Shown here: positions 8,560 through 16,370 of the stretch, in pieces
Layout of the letters: each line of letters starts with the position of its first letter
Position numbering within the stretch: the stretch's first letter is position 1
Assembly (NCBI RefSeq): GCF_011839805.1
Contig: NZ_VWPY01000012.1
Location: forward strand, 17,028 to 81,027
Origin: Kineococcus rubinsiae
GTDB taxonomy: Bacteria > Actinomycetota > Actinomycetes > Actinomycetales > Kineococcaceae
DNA: 64,000 bases
Direction: 5' to 3'
Notes under the pieces: model-generated
Told to the model about the DNA's origin: nothing
The model's database searches: none
What the model saw: the letters and a program-made list of their open reading frames with translations, nothing else
Made by a program: the position numbers and the translations under genes

Positions 8560-9609
8560 CTAGTGCCCGGTCGAGGCGTTCAGCAGGGTGCGCAGGTGCT
8601 CCGCCACGGTCTCCCAGGAGCACCAGTCGAGGTCGGGGCTCCCCTGGGTCGGCGCGGCGGCGAGCGCAGCGCTCAGGGCGCCGGCCGACAGCTCCCCGTC
8701 GTACAGGTGGACCCAGGCGTGCCCCGTCGCGTCCCGCAGCTCCTCGAAGACCGGCGTGCGCGGCAGCAGGACCGGGCGCCCGATCGACAGGGCCATGAGC
8801 GCGCTGCCGGAGTTGGTGATGCGGGCGTAGGGCAGCACGACCAGGTCCGCGGCGGCGACGGCCGTCGTGAGCTCCTCCTGCGTCAGGAAGCGCGGCTGCA
8901 CGCGGGTGCGCGGGTCGAGCGCGGTGTCGGTGAGCAGCGTGCGGGCCTCCTCGTCGGCCGGCTGCCCGCACAGCAGCAGGCGGCGACGCGGTGACCGGTC
9001 GCCCGCGAACGCCGCGAGCAGCGCGTCGAGACCCTTGTAGGCCTTCAGCTTGCCGAAGGTGAGCAGGACCTCGTCCGCCGGCTCCAGGTCCAGCTCCCCA
9101 CGAGCCGCAGCCCGGTCCGGCACCGGCCCGGTGACGGGGTGGTAGTTGCCGTGGGGGACGACCACGTCGACGTAGCGGCGGGTCGGGTGCAGCTCCCGGA
9201 ACTCCCGCGCTCCCGCGGCCGTGAACGTGTGGACGTGCGTCGCGAGCGCGCTGAGGCAGTTCCACATGAGGCGCTCGAGACGCGGGTGGCCGCCGTGGTG
9301 GCCCCGTGCGTTGTGCACCGTGAGCAGCACCCGGTGGCCCGCCAGCCGCGCGGTCGTCGTCGTCAGGAGGAGTCGCAGCAGCCCGCGCACGGGGCCGGCC
9401 GGCCCGGTCAGCGACCACTCGGGCCACTGCAGGTGCAGCCAGGCCCGGCGCGTGAGGACGAGCTTGGCCACGCTGGGCGTGCGGACCCGGGCGCCGGCGG
9501 CGCGCAGGGCGTCGACCCACAGCCCGGCGAAGGGGTTGTCGGCCAGCTCCCAGACGCTCTCGAAGACGCTGACCTGCCCGGCGGGACCGCTCCCGCGCAA
9601 CCGGGTCAC
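8560..9609 (-). CDS. Family 4 glycosyltransferase
   Basis: A 349-residue GT-B glycosyltransferase, last gene of a leftward operon. The C-terminal half has the features of GT4 enzymes: LLTFGKLKAYKGLDALLAAF near residue 170, a donor-binding segment, and LVVLPYARITNSGSALMALS near 270, which replaces the classical EX7E motif. The N-terminal half has VFESVWELADNPFAGLW and a probable acceptor-binding region with HNARGHHGG. The GTG start at 9609 overlaps the stop of the acyltransferase gene as GTGA, implying translational coupling. Acceptor and linkage are unknown; synthesis of the polysaccharide repeat unit is likely. Confidence 0.85.
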   Translation of the reverse strand: MTRLRGSGPAGQVSVFESVWELADNPFAGLWVDALRAAGARVRTPSVAKLVLTRRAWLHLQWPEWSLTGPAGPVRGLLRLLLTTTTARLAGHRVLLTVHNARGHHGGHPRLERLMWNCLSALATHVHTFTAAGAREFRELHPTRRYVDVVVPHGNYHPVTGPVPDRAAARGELDLEPADEVLLTFGKLKAYKGLDALLAAFAGDRSPRRRLLLCGQPADEEARTLLTDTALDPRTRVQPRFLTQEELTTAVAAADLVVLPYARITNSGSALMALSIGRPVLLPRTPVFEELRDATGHAWVHLYDGELSAGALSAALAAAPTQGSPDLDWCSWETVAEHLRTLLNASTGH

Positions 9610-10250
9610 CGCTGTGCCGGGGTTCCCGTGGGACCGGCGTCGGTCGGCACGCCGTGGTCGTCGAGCTCGACGAGCGAGGGCGGCACGCCGCTCGCCACGG
9701 CGTCCTGGACGTCCTGCCCGGGCCGTCGGCCCCGCACGATGCGGGCGGGGTTGCCCGCGACGACGGTCCACGGCGGCACGTCGGAGGCCACCACCGAGCC
9801 GGCGCCCACGATGCTGCCCGTGCCGATGTGCCGTCCCGGGAGGATCACGCAGCCGGCCCCGATCCACACGTCGTCCTCGATGACGATGGGGCGGTCCTCG
9901 AGGAAGCCCTGCTGGTTCATGGGCACGTCGACGCTGCGGGTGTCGTGGGAGGACGCCAGCAGGATGCAGCGCGGCCCCATCATCACGTCGCGCCCGATGC
10001 GGACGGGCCCGATGACGAGCGCGTCCATGCCGATGTCGGAGCGGTCGCCCAGCTCGACACCGCGACCGGAGCCGAACCAGGCGCCGTGCTCGACGTTCAC
10101 GTCCCGGCCGCAGGCGTCGAGCATCCAGCGGGCGAGGCCGGCGCGCACCAGGCGCGCGGCGTGGCCGCCGGGGCGCGGCGACCACGGCAGGTGGCGGGCG
10201 AGGCCCAGGTAGGCCACCGACGCGGCGGCCCGGCGCGGGGTCATGCTCAC
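9606..10250 (-). CDS. Hexapeptide-repeat O-acyltransferase
   Basis: A 214-residue left-handed beta-helix acyltransferase, expected to acetylate a sugar of the repeat unit. Coils run from about residue 55 (NVEHGAWFGSGRGVELGD, IGMDALVIGPVRIGRDVMMG) to 175. The His in LLASSHDTRS is the probable catalytic residue, and the closing WTVVAGNPARIVRGR is the family signature. A Pro/Asp-rich tail of about 35 residues follows. GTG 10250 overlaps the polymerase stop as GTGA; an ATG six bases later is an alternative. It is distinct in sequence from the acyltransferase at 3586-4197. Confidence 0.87.
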   Translation of the reverse strand: MSMTPRRAAASVAYLGLARHLPWSPRPGGHAARLVRAGLARWMLDACGRDVNVEHGAWFGSGRGVELGDRSDIGMDALVIGPVRIGRDVMMGPRCILLASSHDTRSVDVPMNQQGFLEDRPIVIEDDVWIGAGCVILPGRHIGTGSIVGAGSVVASDVPPWTVVAGNPARIVRGRRPGQDVQDAVASGVPPSLVELDDHGVPTDAGPTGTPAQR

Positions 10251-11569
10251 GGGCGTCGACCCCCAGGTGCTCCGACGGGGTGCAGGAGGTGGGTGCGCAG
10301 GGCGATGCCCGCCACCGTCCACACCACGAAGTTCGGGAACGGGTACGGGTTCGGGCTCAGCATCTCCGGGAACAGCCACATCGTGGTCCCGGCGATCGCC
10401 AGCAGCTTCCACTGCCCGGCGTCCTCGTCGCGACCGCGCCGGCGCAGCGCGGCCGAGGCCGGTCCGAGCAGGAGGCAGCCGACCCACAGCGCCGCACCCG
10501 GCAGCCCGAGCTCGGCGGCCCGGCTGAGGACGACGTTGTGGACCTCGATGGTCACGTTGGTGACGGGGTAGTCGTCGGCCTGGCGGACGTACTGGGAGCC
10601 GACGTCGATGAACCGCAGCCACCCGACGCCCGTGAGCGGGTGCTCGCTGACGACCCGCAGGGCGGCCTCGTTCGTGTTGGAGCGGTCGTCGACCGAGCGG
10701 GTGGTCCCGGCGCGCTCGGACGCGACCTCCTGCAGCGTCGGGACGGCGGCCACGAGGACGCCGAGCGCGACGGCCCCGCCGGCCAGCACCAGGGGCAGCC
10801 AGCGGCGCAGCTGGGGCGAGGCCAGGCAGGCCAGCACGACGCCCAGGGTGAACCCGACCCACACCGACCGCGTGAGGCAGAGGAACACGCCGCACACGCT
10901 GAGCGGCATGACGACGACGGCCAGCGCGCGCCAGGCGCCGCGGTAGCGGGCGGCGAGCACCGCGGCGGCGAAACCGCACTGCGCCAGCGCCATGCCCATG
11001 GCCTCGGAGGCGACGAAAGGACCGCGGGCGCGGCCCCAGTTGATGCCCACCGCCTCGTCGACGACGTAGCGCGGCCACACGAACCGCGTCGGACCCACCT
11101 GCTCCAGGATCGCCGTGACCCCCAGGTACAGGCCCAGCACGGTCAGGCTCTTGAGCAGCAGGTCCCGCCTCGGCGCGGTCGCGTAGACCAGCGGCGCCAG
11201 GCAGAACAGCAGGAAGGGGACGAGCAGCCGGTCCAGGAACGCGAAGAACCCGAGCGAGGACAGCAGGGTGGAGTGCGCGGCACCCGACCAGGCGGCGAGC
11301 GCCAGCATGGCGACCATGACCGTGTGCACGGGGCGCCAGCGCAGCCGGCCGGAGGCGTGCCACGCCACCGGGTCCAGCAGCAGGAGCAGGCAGCCGAGCC
11401 CGAAGAGCATGCGGTCCGGGCCGATCGGCAGACCGAGGTCCCCCGAGTGCCCCGAGAAGATGCTCAGCAGCAGGGACCCCGTGAAGCACCAGACGTAGGC
11501 CGGGTGACCGGTGCGCGCCGCGGTGTCCGGGACGGTCCCCGCACCCCGCTGCGCGACGGGGACCGCCAT
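10247..11569 (-). CDS. O-antigen ligase/polymerase family protein (Wzy-like)
   Basis: A 440-residue polytopic membrane protein with about 10-11 hydrophobic helices. It carries the Wzy/WaaL-type layout: a large extracytoplasmic loop near residues 290-370 containing RSVDDRSNTNEAALRVVSEHPLTGVGW, where the Arg and the HPLTGVG(W) motif are characteristic, and HNVVLSRAAELGLPG just after. It would polymerise lipid-linked repeat units on the outer side of the membrane. ATG 11569 overlaps the Wzz-like gene stop as TGATG, so the order wzz-wzy-acyltransferase-GT4 is one operon. Polymerase rather than ligase is inferred from the adjacent flippase and chain-length protein. Confidence 0.85.
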   Translation of the reverse strand: MAVPVAQRGAGTVPDTAARTGHPAYVWCFTGSLLLSIFSGHSGDLGLPIGPDRMLFGLGCLLLLLDPVAWHASGRLRWRPVHTVMVAMLALAAWSGAAHSTLLSSLGFFAFLDRLLVPFLLFCLAPLVYATAPRRDLLLKSLTVLGLYLGVTAILEQVGPTRFVWPRYVVDEAVGINWGRARGPFVASEAMGMALAQCGFAAAVLAARYRGAWRALAVVVMPLSVCGVFLCLTRSVWVGFTLGVVLACLASPQLRRWLPLVLAGGAVALGVLVAAVPTLQEVASERAGTTRSVDDRSNTNEAALRVVSEHPLTGVGWLRFIDVGSQYVRQADDYPVTNVTIEVHNVVLSRAAELGLPGAALWVGCLLLGPASAALRRRGRDEDAGQWKLLAIAGTTMWLFPEMLSPNPYPFPNFVVWTVAGIALRTHLLHPVGAPGGRRP

Positions 11570-12486
11570 CAGCTCCTGCCCACGTGCTCTCGCACGTCCA
11601 CGTCGTCCTCCAAGCGCACGGTGTCGCTCGTCGGGGCGCCGTCCCGGCGCGCGCGCCGGCGCTCGAGGCCCGTCGCGATGACGAGCGCGAGCACCAGGCC
11701 GAGGCCGAGGCCCGCGATGCCGTAGCGCGACGCGCTGGCGCGGCGGTCGTCGGAGGAGACGAGACCCGGCTGGATCACGGTGAGGCCCGACGCGGACGGG
11801 GTCGACGTCACGGCGTCCTGGTACTGCTTGCTGGCCGCGCTCTGCTGCACCTGCAGCACGTCGTAGGCGCTCTGCGCCTGCACGAGCCCCTGCTGGGCCG
11901 CGGTGACCTGCTCGGGCGTCGCGCGCCGGTCGCTCGTGGCCGCCCCGAGCGCGCTCTGCGCGGCCTGCACGAGGACCTGCTGCTGCGCCGCCTGCGTCGA
12001 GAGCTGGGTGTACTTGTCCAGCAGCTCCTGCGGCCCCGTGCTGGTGAGGCTGTTCACCTGGTCGCTCAGCGACGTCGCCACCGCGCCGGCCGCCTGCCGG
12101 GCTGCGGCCGGGTCGGTGCCGGTGACCTCGATGCGGATGACGCTGCTCTCGGGGATCGGGGAGGCGGCGACGGTCGACAGGCTCGACGCGGCGGTGCCGA
12201 GCACGGGGGCCAGGGCGTTCTGCGCCTGCTGGTCGTTGACGTAGCGCGCGAGGTCGGAGGCGAGCTGCTGGGAGGCGATCGAGTAGCCGGCCACGGCGCG
12301 CGCGTCCAGGGACTGGCTGCCCACGGCGACCCGGGCCTCCCCGACGTAGTGCACGGGCAGGACCTCCCAGCTGGCGCCGGCACCGGCGACCAGGCCGAGG
12401 AGGCCGAGGACGACGGCCAGGGGCCAGCGCATCGCCAGGGCCCGCAGGGGGCTGGTGGGGGCGGTGCTCGAGGGGGGCGGTTGCAC
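11569..12486 (-). CDS. Wzz/YveK-like polysaccharide chain-length or co-polymerase protein
   Basis: A 305-residue protein with two membrane helices (LAVVLGLLGLVAGAGASW near residue 25 and YGIAGLGLGLVLALVIATGL near 260) enclosing a periplasm-equivalent domain rich in Ala, Gln and Ser with predicted coiled coil (about 150-230, QAAQQQVLVQAAQSAL). This is the Wzz topology; the segment VSSDDRRASAS before the second helix stands where related proteins carry a Pro-rich motif. The short cytoplasmic tail has no Walker motifs or Tyr cluster, so no fused tyrosine kinase is present. GGAGT four bases before GTG 12486 supports the start. First gene of the operon; about 180 bases separate it from the upstream gene. 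Confidence 0.78.
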   Translation of the reverse strand: MQPPPSSTAPTSPLRALAMRWPLAVVLGLLGLVAGAGASWEVLPVHYVGEARVAVGSQSLDARAVAGYSIASQQLASDLARYVNDQQAQNALAPVLGTAASSLSTVAASPIPESSVIRIEVTGTDPAAARQAAGAVATSLSDQVNSLTSTGPQELLDKYTQLSTQAAQQQVLVQAAQSALGAATSDRRATPEQVTAAQQGLVQAQSAYDVLQVQQSAASKQYQDAVTSTPSASGLTVIQPGLVSSDDRRASASRYGIAGLGLGLVLALVIATGLERRRARRDGAPTSDTVRLEDDVDVREHVGRS

Positions 12487-12666
12487 GGGGACTCCATCCG
12501 CAGGGGGCCTGGTGGACGGCGAAGCAGACCACGTCCGGGGCCTGCGCTACCAGTTCGCGACAGAGAGTACCGGCGTCAGCCCGTCCGTGGACGCCGTCGC
12601 TGGGCCGTCCGGGTCGCCTGGGCCGCGGCCCGCCCGGACCGTGCTCCGTCCGGGGCCGCGGTCCCC

Positions 12667-13548
12667 TCAGCGGCGCAGGGCGGCGAAGTACCGGCGCACG
12701 TCGTCCTCGCGCACGTCGCCGTGGTCCTTGGTGGAGTGCACGATCTTCTTGCCCCGACGGGTGATCTCCTCGACGGGCCAGGGCAGGCCCTTCCAGACCA
12801 CGGCCAGGGGCTCGCCGTCGCCGCTGAAGTCGCCGATGCGCCAACCGGCCGAGCGGACCACGAGGCTGAGGAGCTGGTCGTCGGCCATCGTGCTGCGGCG
12901 CAACCGCTCCCCGTTCAGCAGCCCCCGGCGGCGCAGGTCCTCCAGGCACGCGCGCGAGGTGAAGTACGCGGCGCCGAGCAGGTGCTCGCCGCGCTCGTAG
13001 CCGTGGCGGCGGGCCCGAGCCCTCAGCAGGTGCATGCGCGCGGCGAAGACCGGGTGGCGCCAGTTGCGCAGGTCCTCCCGCAGGGCCTGGGCGGCGGGGG
13101 AGAAGTCGCGCCGCGCTCCCGTGCAGGTGGTGCGGCAGGAGCCGAGCAGGCCGACGTCGGGGTGCTCGCCCAGGCGCGCGACGGCCTCGCGCTGGGGGGT
13201 CGGCCCCACGACGAGGGCGTCGGTGTCCAGCTGGAGCACGACGGGGGCGTCGGAGAGGTCCAGCGCCGCCCGCATCCCGCGGCAGGTCACGGCGTACAGG
13301 CCGCCGGTGACCCCGGACCCGACCCGTCCCGACGGGACGCGCCGCACCCGCGGGGCCCGGGCCTCGAGGGCGGCGGCGATCTCGCGGTCACCCGAGTCGT
13401 CGACGGCGACGAGGACGTCGAGGTCGTCGCCGATCCAGTGCTCGGCGCTGTCGATGGTGTCGAGCACGTGGCGGACCGGGGTGCGGGGTCCCACGCACAT
13501 GAACACGGCTACGGACGTAGAGGACGACACGCAGTGATGATGGACCAC
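12667..13548 (-). CDS. Glycosyltransferase-like protein, GT2-type fold
   Basis: A 293-residue soluble protein with a GT-A layout: a first strand VAVFMCVGPRTPV, LDVLVAVDDSGD near residue 45 at the nucleotide-binding position, and VVLQLDTDALVVG near 105-117 as the metal-binding DxD region. The rest includes a Cys-containing loop (GSCRTTCTG) and MADDQLLSLVVRSAGW near 210. The overall match to classic GT2 enzymes is weaker than for the gene at 160. GTG 13548 has GGGGA seven bases upstream. It is 34 bases from pmt in the same direction and may be cotranscribed with it. A sugar-transfer role in surface glycan synthesis is likely. Confidence 0.65.
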   Translation of the reverse strand: MVHHHCVSSSTSVAVFMCVGPRTPVRHVLDTIDSAEHWIGDDLDVLVAVDDSGDREIAAALEARAPRVRRVPSGRVGSGVTGGLYAVTCRGMRAALDLSDAPVVLQLDTDALVVGPTPQREAVARLGEHPDVGLLGSCRTTCTGARRDFSPAAQALREDLRNWRHPVFAARMHLLRARARRHGYERGEHLLGAAYFTSRACLEDLRRRGLLNGERLRRSTMADDQLLSLVVRSAGWRIGDFSGDGEPLAVVWKGLPWPVEEITRRGKKIVHSTKDHGDVREDDVRRYFAALRR

Positions 13549-13582
13549 TCCGGAGGTCCCCGCGACGACCGAGCGGTGAACG

Positions 13583-15184
13583 TCAGACCCAGCTGGGCAG
13601 CCACATCCTGCGCTGCCACGCCGTGTAGGGGATCACCTGGGCCGTGTAGACGGGCCAGAAGAACGCGAAGCACGCGATGCAGGCCACCACCACCGTCCCG
13701 GCGATGAGCGCCCCCCGGCGCCGGCGCCGCAGGGCGGCCTCGGCGCTGACGCCCGCGCGCAGCACGGCGGTGCTCGGGTCCGGTCCCAGGACGAGGCCGA
13801 GCACGTACACGACGGCGAGCACGAGGAACGGCACGAAGATGACGGAGTAGAAGGTGAAGATCGTGCGCTGCTGGTACTGCAGCCAGGGCAGGTAGCCGGC
13901 GGCGACCGCGCAGAGGATGGCGCCCGCCCGCCAGTCGCGGCGCAGCGCCCAGCAGAAGAGCAGGACGAGCAGCGCCAGGACGCCGACCCACCAGAGGACC
14001 GGCGTGCCGAGCGACGTGATGGCCTTCGAGCAGGCCTCGACCTCGCAGCCCTCCTGCCCGCGCACCTTCGACTCGTAGAAGAAGGACGTCGGGCGCCCCT
14101 GCACCAGCCACGACCACGCGTTGGCGGAGTAGGGGTGCGGCGTCGTGAGCCCGACGTGGAAGCGGTAGGCCTCCCGGTGGTACTGCACGAGGCTGCGCAG
14201 CGCGTCGGGCAGGACCCCGGCGAGCCCGGTCGCCGGGTGCTGCGCACCCCAGTGCCGGTCGTAGCCGTCGCTGCTCGCGAACCACCCCGCCCAGGTCGAG
14301 ACGTAGACGACGACGGCCACGGGCACGAGCGCGAGGAAGGCGCCGATACCGTCGCGCCACACCGTCGCCGCGAACCAGGACCGCAGGCCGAGCTTCCGCC
14401 GCGCGCCCGCGTCCCAGAGCACGGTCAGCACGCCGAAGAAGGCCATCACGTACAGGCCGGACCACTTCACTCCGCAGGCCAGGCCGAGGCTGACGCCGGC
14501 CGCGAGCCGCCACGGGCGGAAGCCGATCCGGGGCCCGAGGGCTCCCAGCGGTGACCCGGCGAGCGCCGCGACGCGGTCGGCGAGGCGGGCGCGCGCGTGG
14601 TCGCGGTCGATCACCAGGCACGTGAAGGCCACCAGCACCCACCACATGAGGAAGATGTCGAGCAGGCTCGTGCGGCTCTCGACGAAGTGCTCGCCGTCGA
14701 AGGACAGCAGCACCGCGGCCGTCACGCCGAGCAGGGTCGAGCGGAACAGGCGCCGCGCGAGGCGGCCCAGGACGAGGATCGACAGGGTGCCGATGACGGC
14801 GGCGGAGAACCGCCAGCCGAAGGAGGAGTCGATGCCGAAGAGGTGCTCGCCGACGGCGATCATCCACTTGCCCACGGGTGGGTGGACGACGAAGTCGCCC
14901 ACGGTCCCGAAGACGTCGGGCGTGCCCCGGGTGAACAGCTCGTCGGGCGTGGTGATTGAGGCGTCGGTGCGGCGCTCGACGCCGTAGCGCAGCAGGGAGT
15001 AGGCCTGCTTCACGTAGTACGTCTCGTCGAACACGAGCTGGTGCGGGCGCCCGAGCTGGAAGAACCGCAGGAGGCCGCCGACGGCCGTGACCAGCAGGAG
15101 GGGCAGCCAGGCGCGGCGGAAGGACTCCCCGTCGATCTCCGACGGGCCGCCGAGCAGGCGCTCCCGGACCTCGGTGCGGGTCAC
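13583..15184 (-). CDS. pmt: Polyprenyl-phosphate-mannose--protein mannosyltransferase (PMT family, GT39)
   Basis: A 533-residue membrane enzyme that transfers mannose from polyprenyl-phosphomannose to Ser/Thr of proteins during Sec export. About 10-11 hydrophobic helices are visible. The first extracytoplasmic loop has the catalytic acidic pair in VFDETYYVKQAYSL (Asp53-Glu54), and a second conserved loop is HPPVGKWMIA near residue 125. Full length for the actinobacterial family. It starts at GTG 15184 and is divergent from rsmI, the same pairing known for Mycobacterium tuberculosis Rv1002c/Rv1003. The Thr/Pro/Ala-rich linker of the NPCBM protein nearby is the kind of sequence this enzyme can modify (inference). 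Confidence 0.93.
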   Translation of the reverse strand: MTRTEVRERLLGGPSEIDGESFRRAWLPLLLVTAVGGLLRFFQLGRPHQLVFDETYYVKQAYSLLRYGVERRTDASITTPDELFTRGTPDVFGTVGDFVVHPPVGKWMIAVGEHLFGIDSSFGWRFSAAVIGTLSILVLGRLARRLFRSTLLGVTAAVLLSFDGEHFVESRTSLLDIFLMWWVLVAFTCLVIDRDHARARLADRVAALAGSPLGALGPRIGFRPWRLAAGVSLGLACGVKWSGLYVMAFFGVLTVLWDAGARRKLGLRSWFAATVWRDGIGAFLALVPVAVVVYVSTWAGWFASSDGYDRHWGAQHPATGLAGVLPDALRSLVQYHREAYRFHVGLTTPHPYSANAWSWLVQGRPTSFFYESKVRGQEGCEVEACSKAITSLGTPVLWWVGVLALLVLLFCWALRRDWRAGAILCAVAAGYLPWLQYQQRTIFTFYSVIFVPFLVLAVVYVLGLVLGPDPSTAVLRAGVSAEAALRRRRRGALIAGTVVVACIACFAFFWPVYTAQVIPYTAWQRRMWLPSWV

Positions 15185-15303
15185 CGCGTCGGATCCGTCA
15201 CGCAGCGTTCCCGGTGGTCACGTTCACGGCGCCATCGTAGGTGGGACACCCGGCCGCCCCGCGGTCGGCGTGGCCGGGCGGTCACGGCTGAGACCATCGC
15301 GGG

Positions 15304-16197
15304 GTGAGCTCCCCCTCGACGACGCCGACTACCGGACCGGACCCCGAGCCCGGCGGTGGCCGGCTCGTCCTCGGCTGCACGCCCATCGGCAACGCGGGGG
15401 ACGCCTCCCCCCGGCTGGTGGCGGCGCTCGCGAGCGCCGACGTCGTGGCGGCGGAGGACACCCGGCGTCTGCACCGGCTGTGCGCGACCCTCGGGGTCAC
15501 GATCACCGGGCGCGTCACGAGCTACCACGAGCACAACGAGCAGACCCGCACCCCGGAGCTCGTGGCCGCGGTCGAGGCGGGCAGCACGGTCCTGCTGGTG
15601 ACCGACGCGGGCATGCCCTCGGTCTCCGACCCGGGCTACCGGCTGGTGCACGCCTGCGGCGAGGCCGGGCTCCCGGTCACCGCGCTGCCCGGGCCGTCGG
15701 CGGTCCTCACGGCACTCGCTCTCTCGGGGCTGCCGAGCGACCGCTTCGCCTTCGAGGGGTTCGCGCCGCGCAAGCCGGGGGAGCGGGCGAAGCTGTTCGC
15801 CGAGCTCGCGGCCGAGCGCCGCACGCTGGTGTTCTTCGAGTCCCCGCACCGCACGGCCGCCACCCTGCAGGCGATGGCGGAGGGCTTCGGCGCCGACCGG
15901 CCCGCCGCGGTGTGCCGGGAGCTGACCAAGACCTACGAGGAGGTCGTCCGCGCGCCGCTGGGCGAGCTCGCGGGGTGGGCCGCCGAGCGGGAGGTCCGCG
16001 GTGAGGTCTGCCTCGTCGTGTCCGGGGCGGTGGCCGCGACCGGTGGGGACGTCGACACCGACGCCCTCGTGCGCGAGGTCCTGCTGCGGGTCGCCGACGG
16101 GGAGCGCCTGAAGGAGGCCGCCGCCGCGGTGGCCGAGCGCAGCGGGGTCGCCAAGCGGGAGCTCTACGACCTCGCGGTGCGCCGACGCGCGCAGTGA
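15304..16197 (+). CDS. rsmI: 16S rRNA (cytidine-1402 2'-O)-methyltransferase
   Basis: A 297-residue SAM-dependent methyltransferase of the tetrapyrrole-methylase fold, modifying C1402 in the ribosomal P site. Signatures: GRLVLGCTPIGNAGDAS near residue 20, the AAEDTRR segment, SYHEHNEQ, TDAGMPSVSDPG near 100, PGPSAVLTALALSG, and FFESPHRTAATL near 180. A hydrophilic 18-residue N-terminal extension precedes the first strand. The GTG start lies exactly 6 bases after a GACCAT hexamer (15292-15297), so translation probably begins at the 5' end of a leaderless message. Divergent from pmt. Confidence 0.95.
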   Translation: MSSPSTTPTTGPDPEPGGGRLVLGCTPIGNAGDASPRLVAALASADVVAAEDTRRLHRLCATLGVTITGRVTSYHEHNEQTRTPELVAAVEAGSTVLLVTDAGMPSVSDPGYRLVHACGEAGLPVTALPGPSAVLTALALSGLPSDRFAFEGFAPRKPGERAKLFAELAAERRTLVFFESPHRTAATLQAMAEGFGADRPAAVCRELTKTYEEVVRAPLGELAGWAAEREVRGEVCLVVSGAVAATGGDVDTDALVREVLLRVADGERLKEAAAAVAERSGVAKRELYDLAVRRRAQ

Positions 16198-16313
16198 CGG
16201 CCGCCGGGAACCGCTCCGCTGCGCAGTCGGTTGGCTACTCTGACACCGCCGCTCCGCTGCGGCCCCCGTCGAGGCCGGTGCTGGGCGCCGGTCGGTGCCC
16301 GAGGAGCTCCGTC

Positions 16314-16370
16314 GTGCGCATCCGCCGCCCTCGCAGTCGGCTCGCCCCCATCGTCGTCGTCGCCGCGTGA
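16314..16370 (+). CDS. Possible 18-residue leader peptide overlapping the tandem glycosyltransferase gene
   Basis: A short frame starting GTG 16314, seven bases after a good GAGGAG (16301-16306), encodes VRIRRPRSRLAPIVVVAA and stops at TGA 16368-16370. That stop overlaps the GTG (16367) of the glycosyltransferase gene as GTGA. The glycosyltransferase start has no ribosome-binding site of its own, so the small frame could deliver ribosomes to it by coupling. A TACTCT hexamer at 16236-16241 is a candidate -10. It could instead be chance; codon bias cannot be judged at this length. Confidence 0.35.
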   Translation: MRIRRPRSRLAPIVVVAA

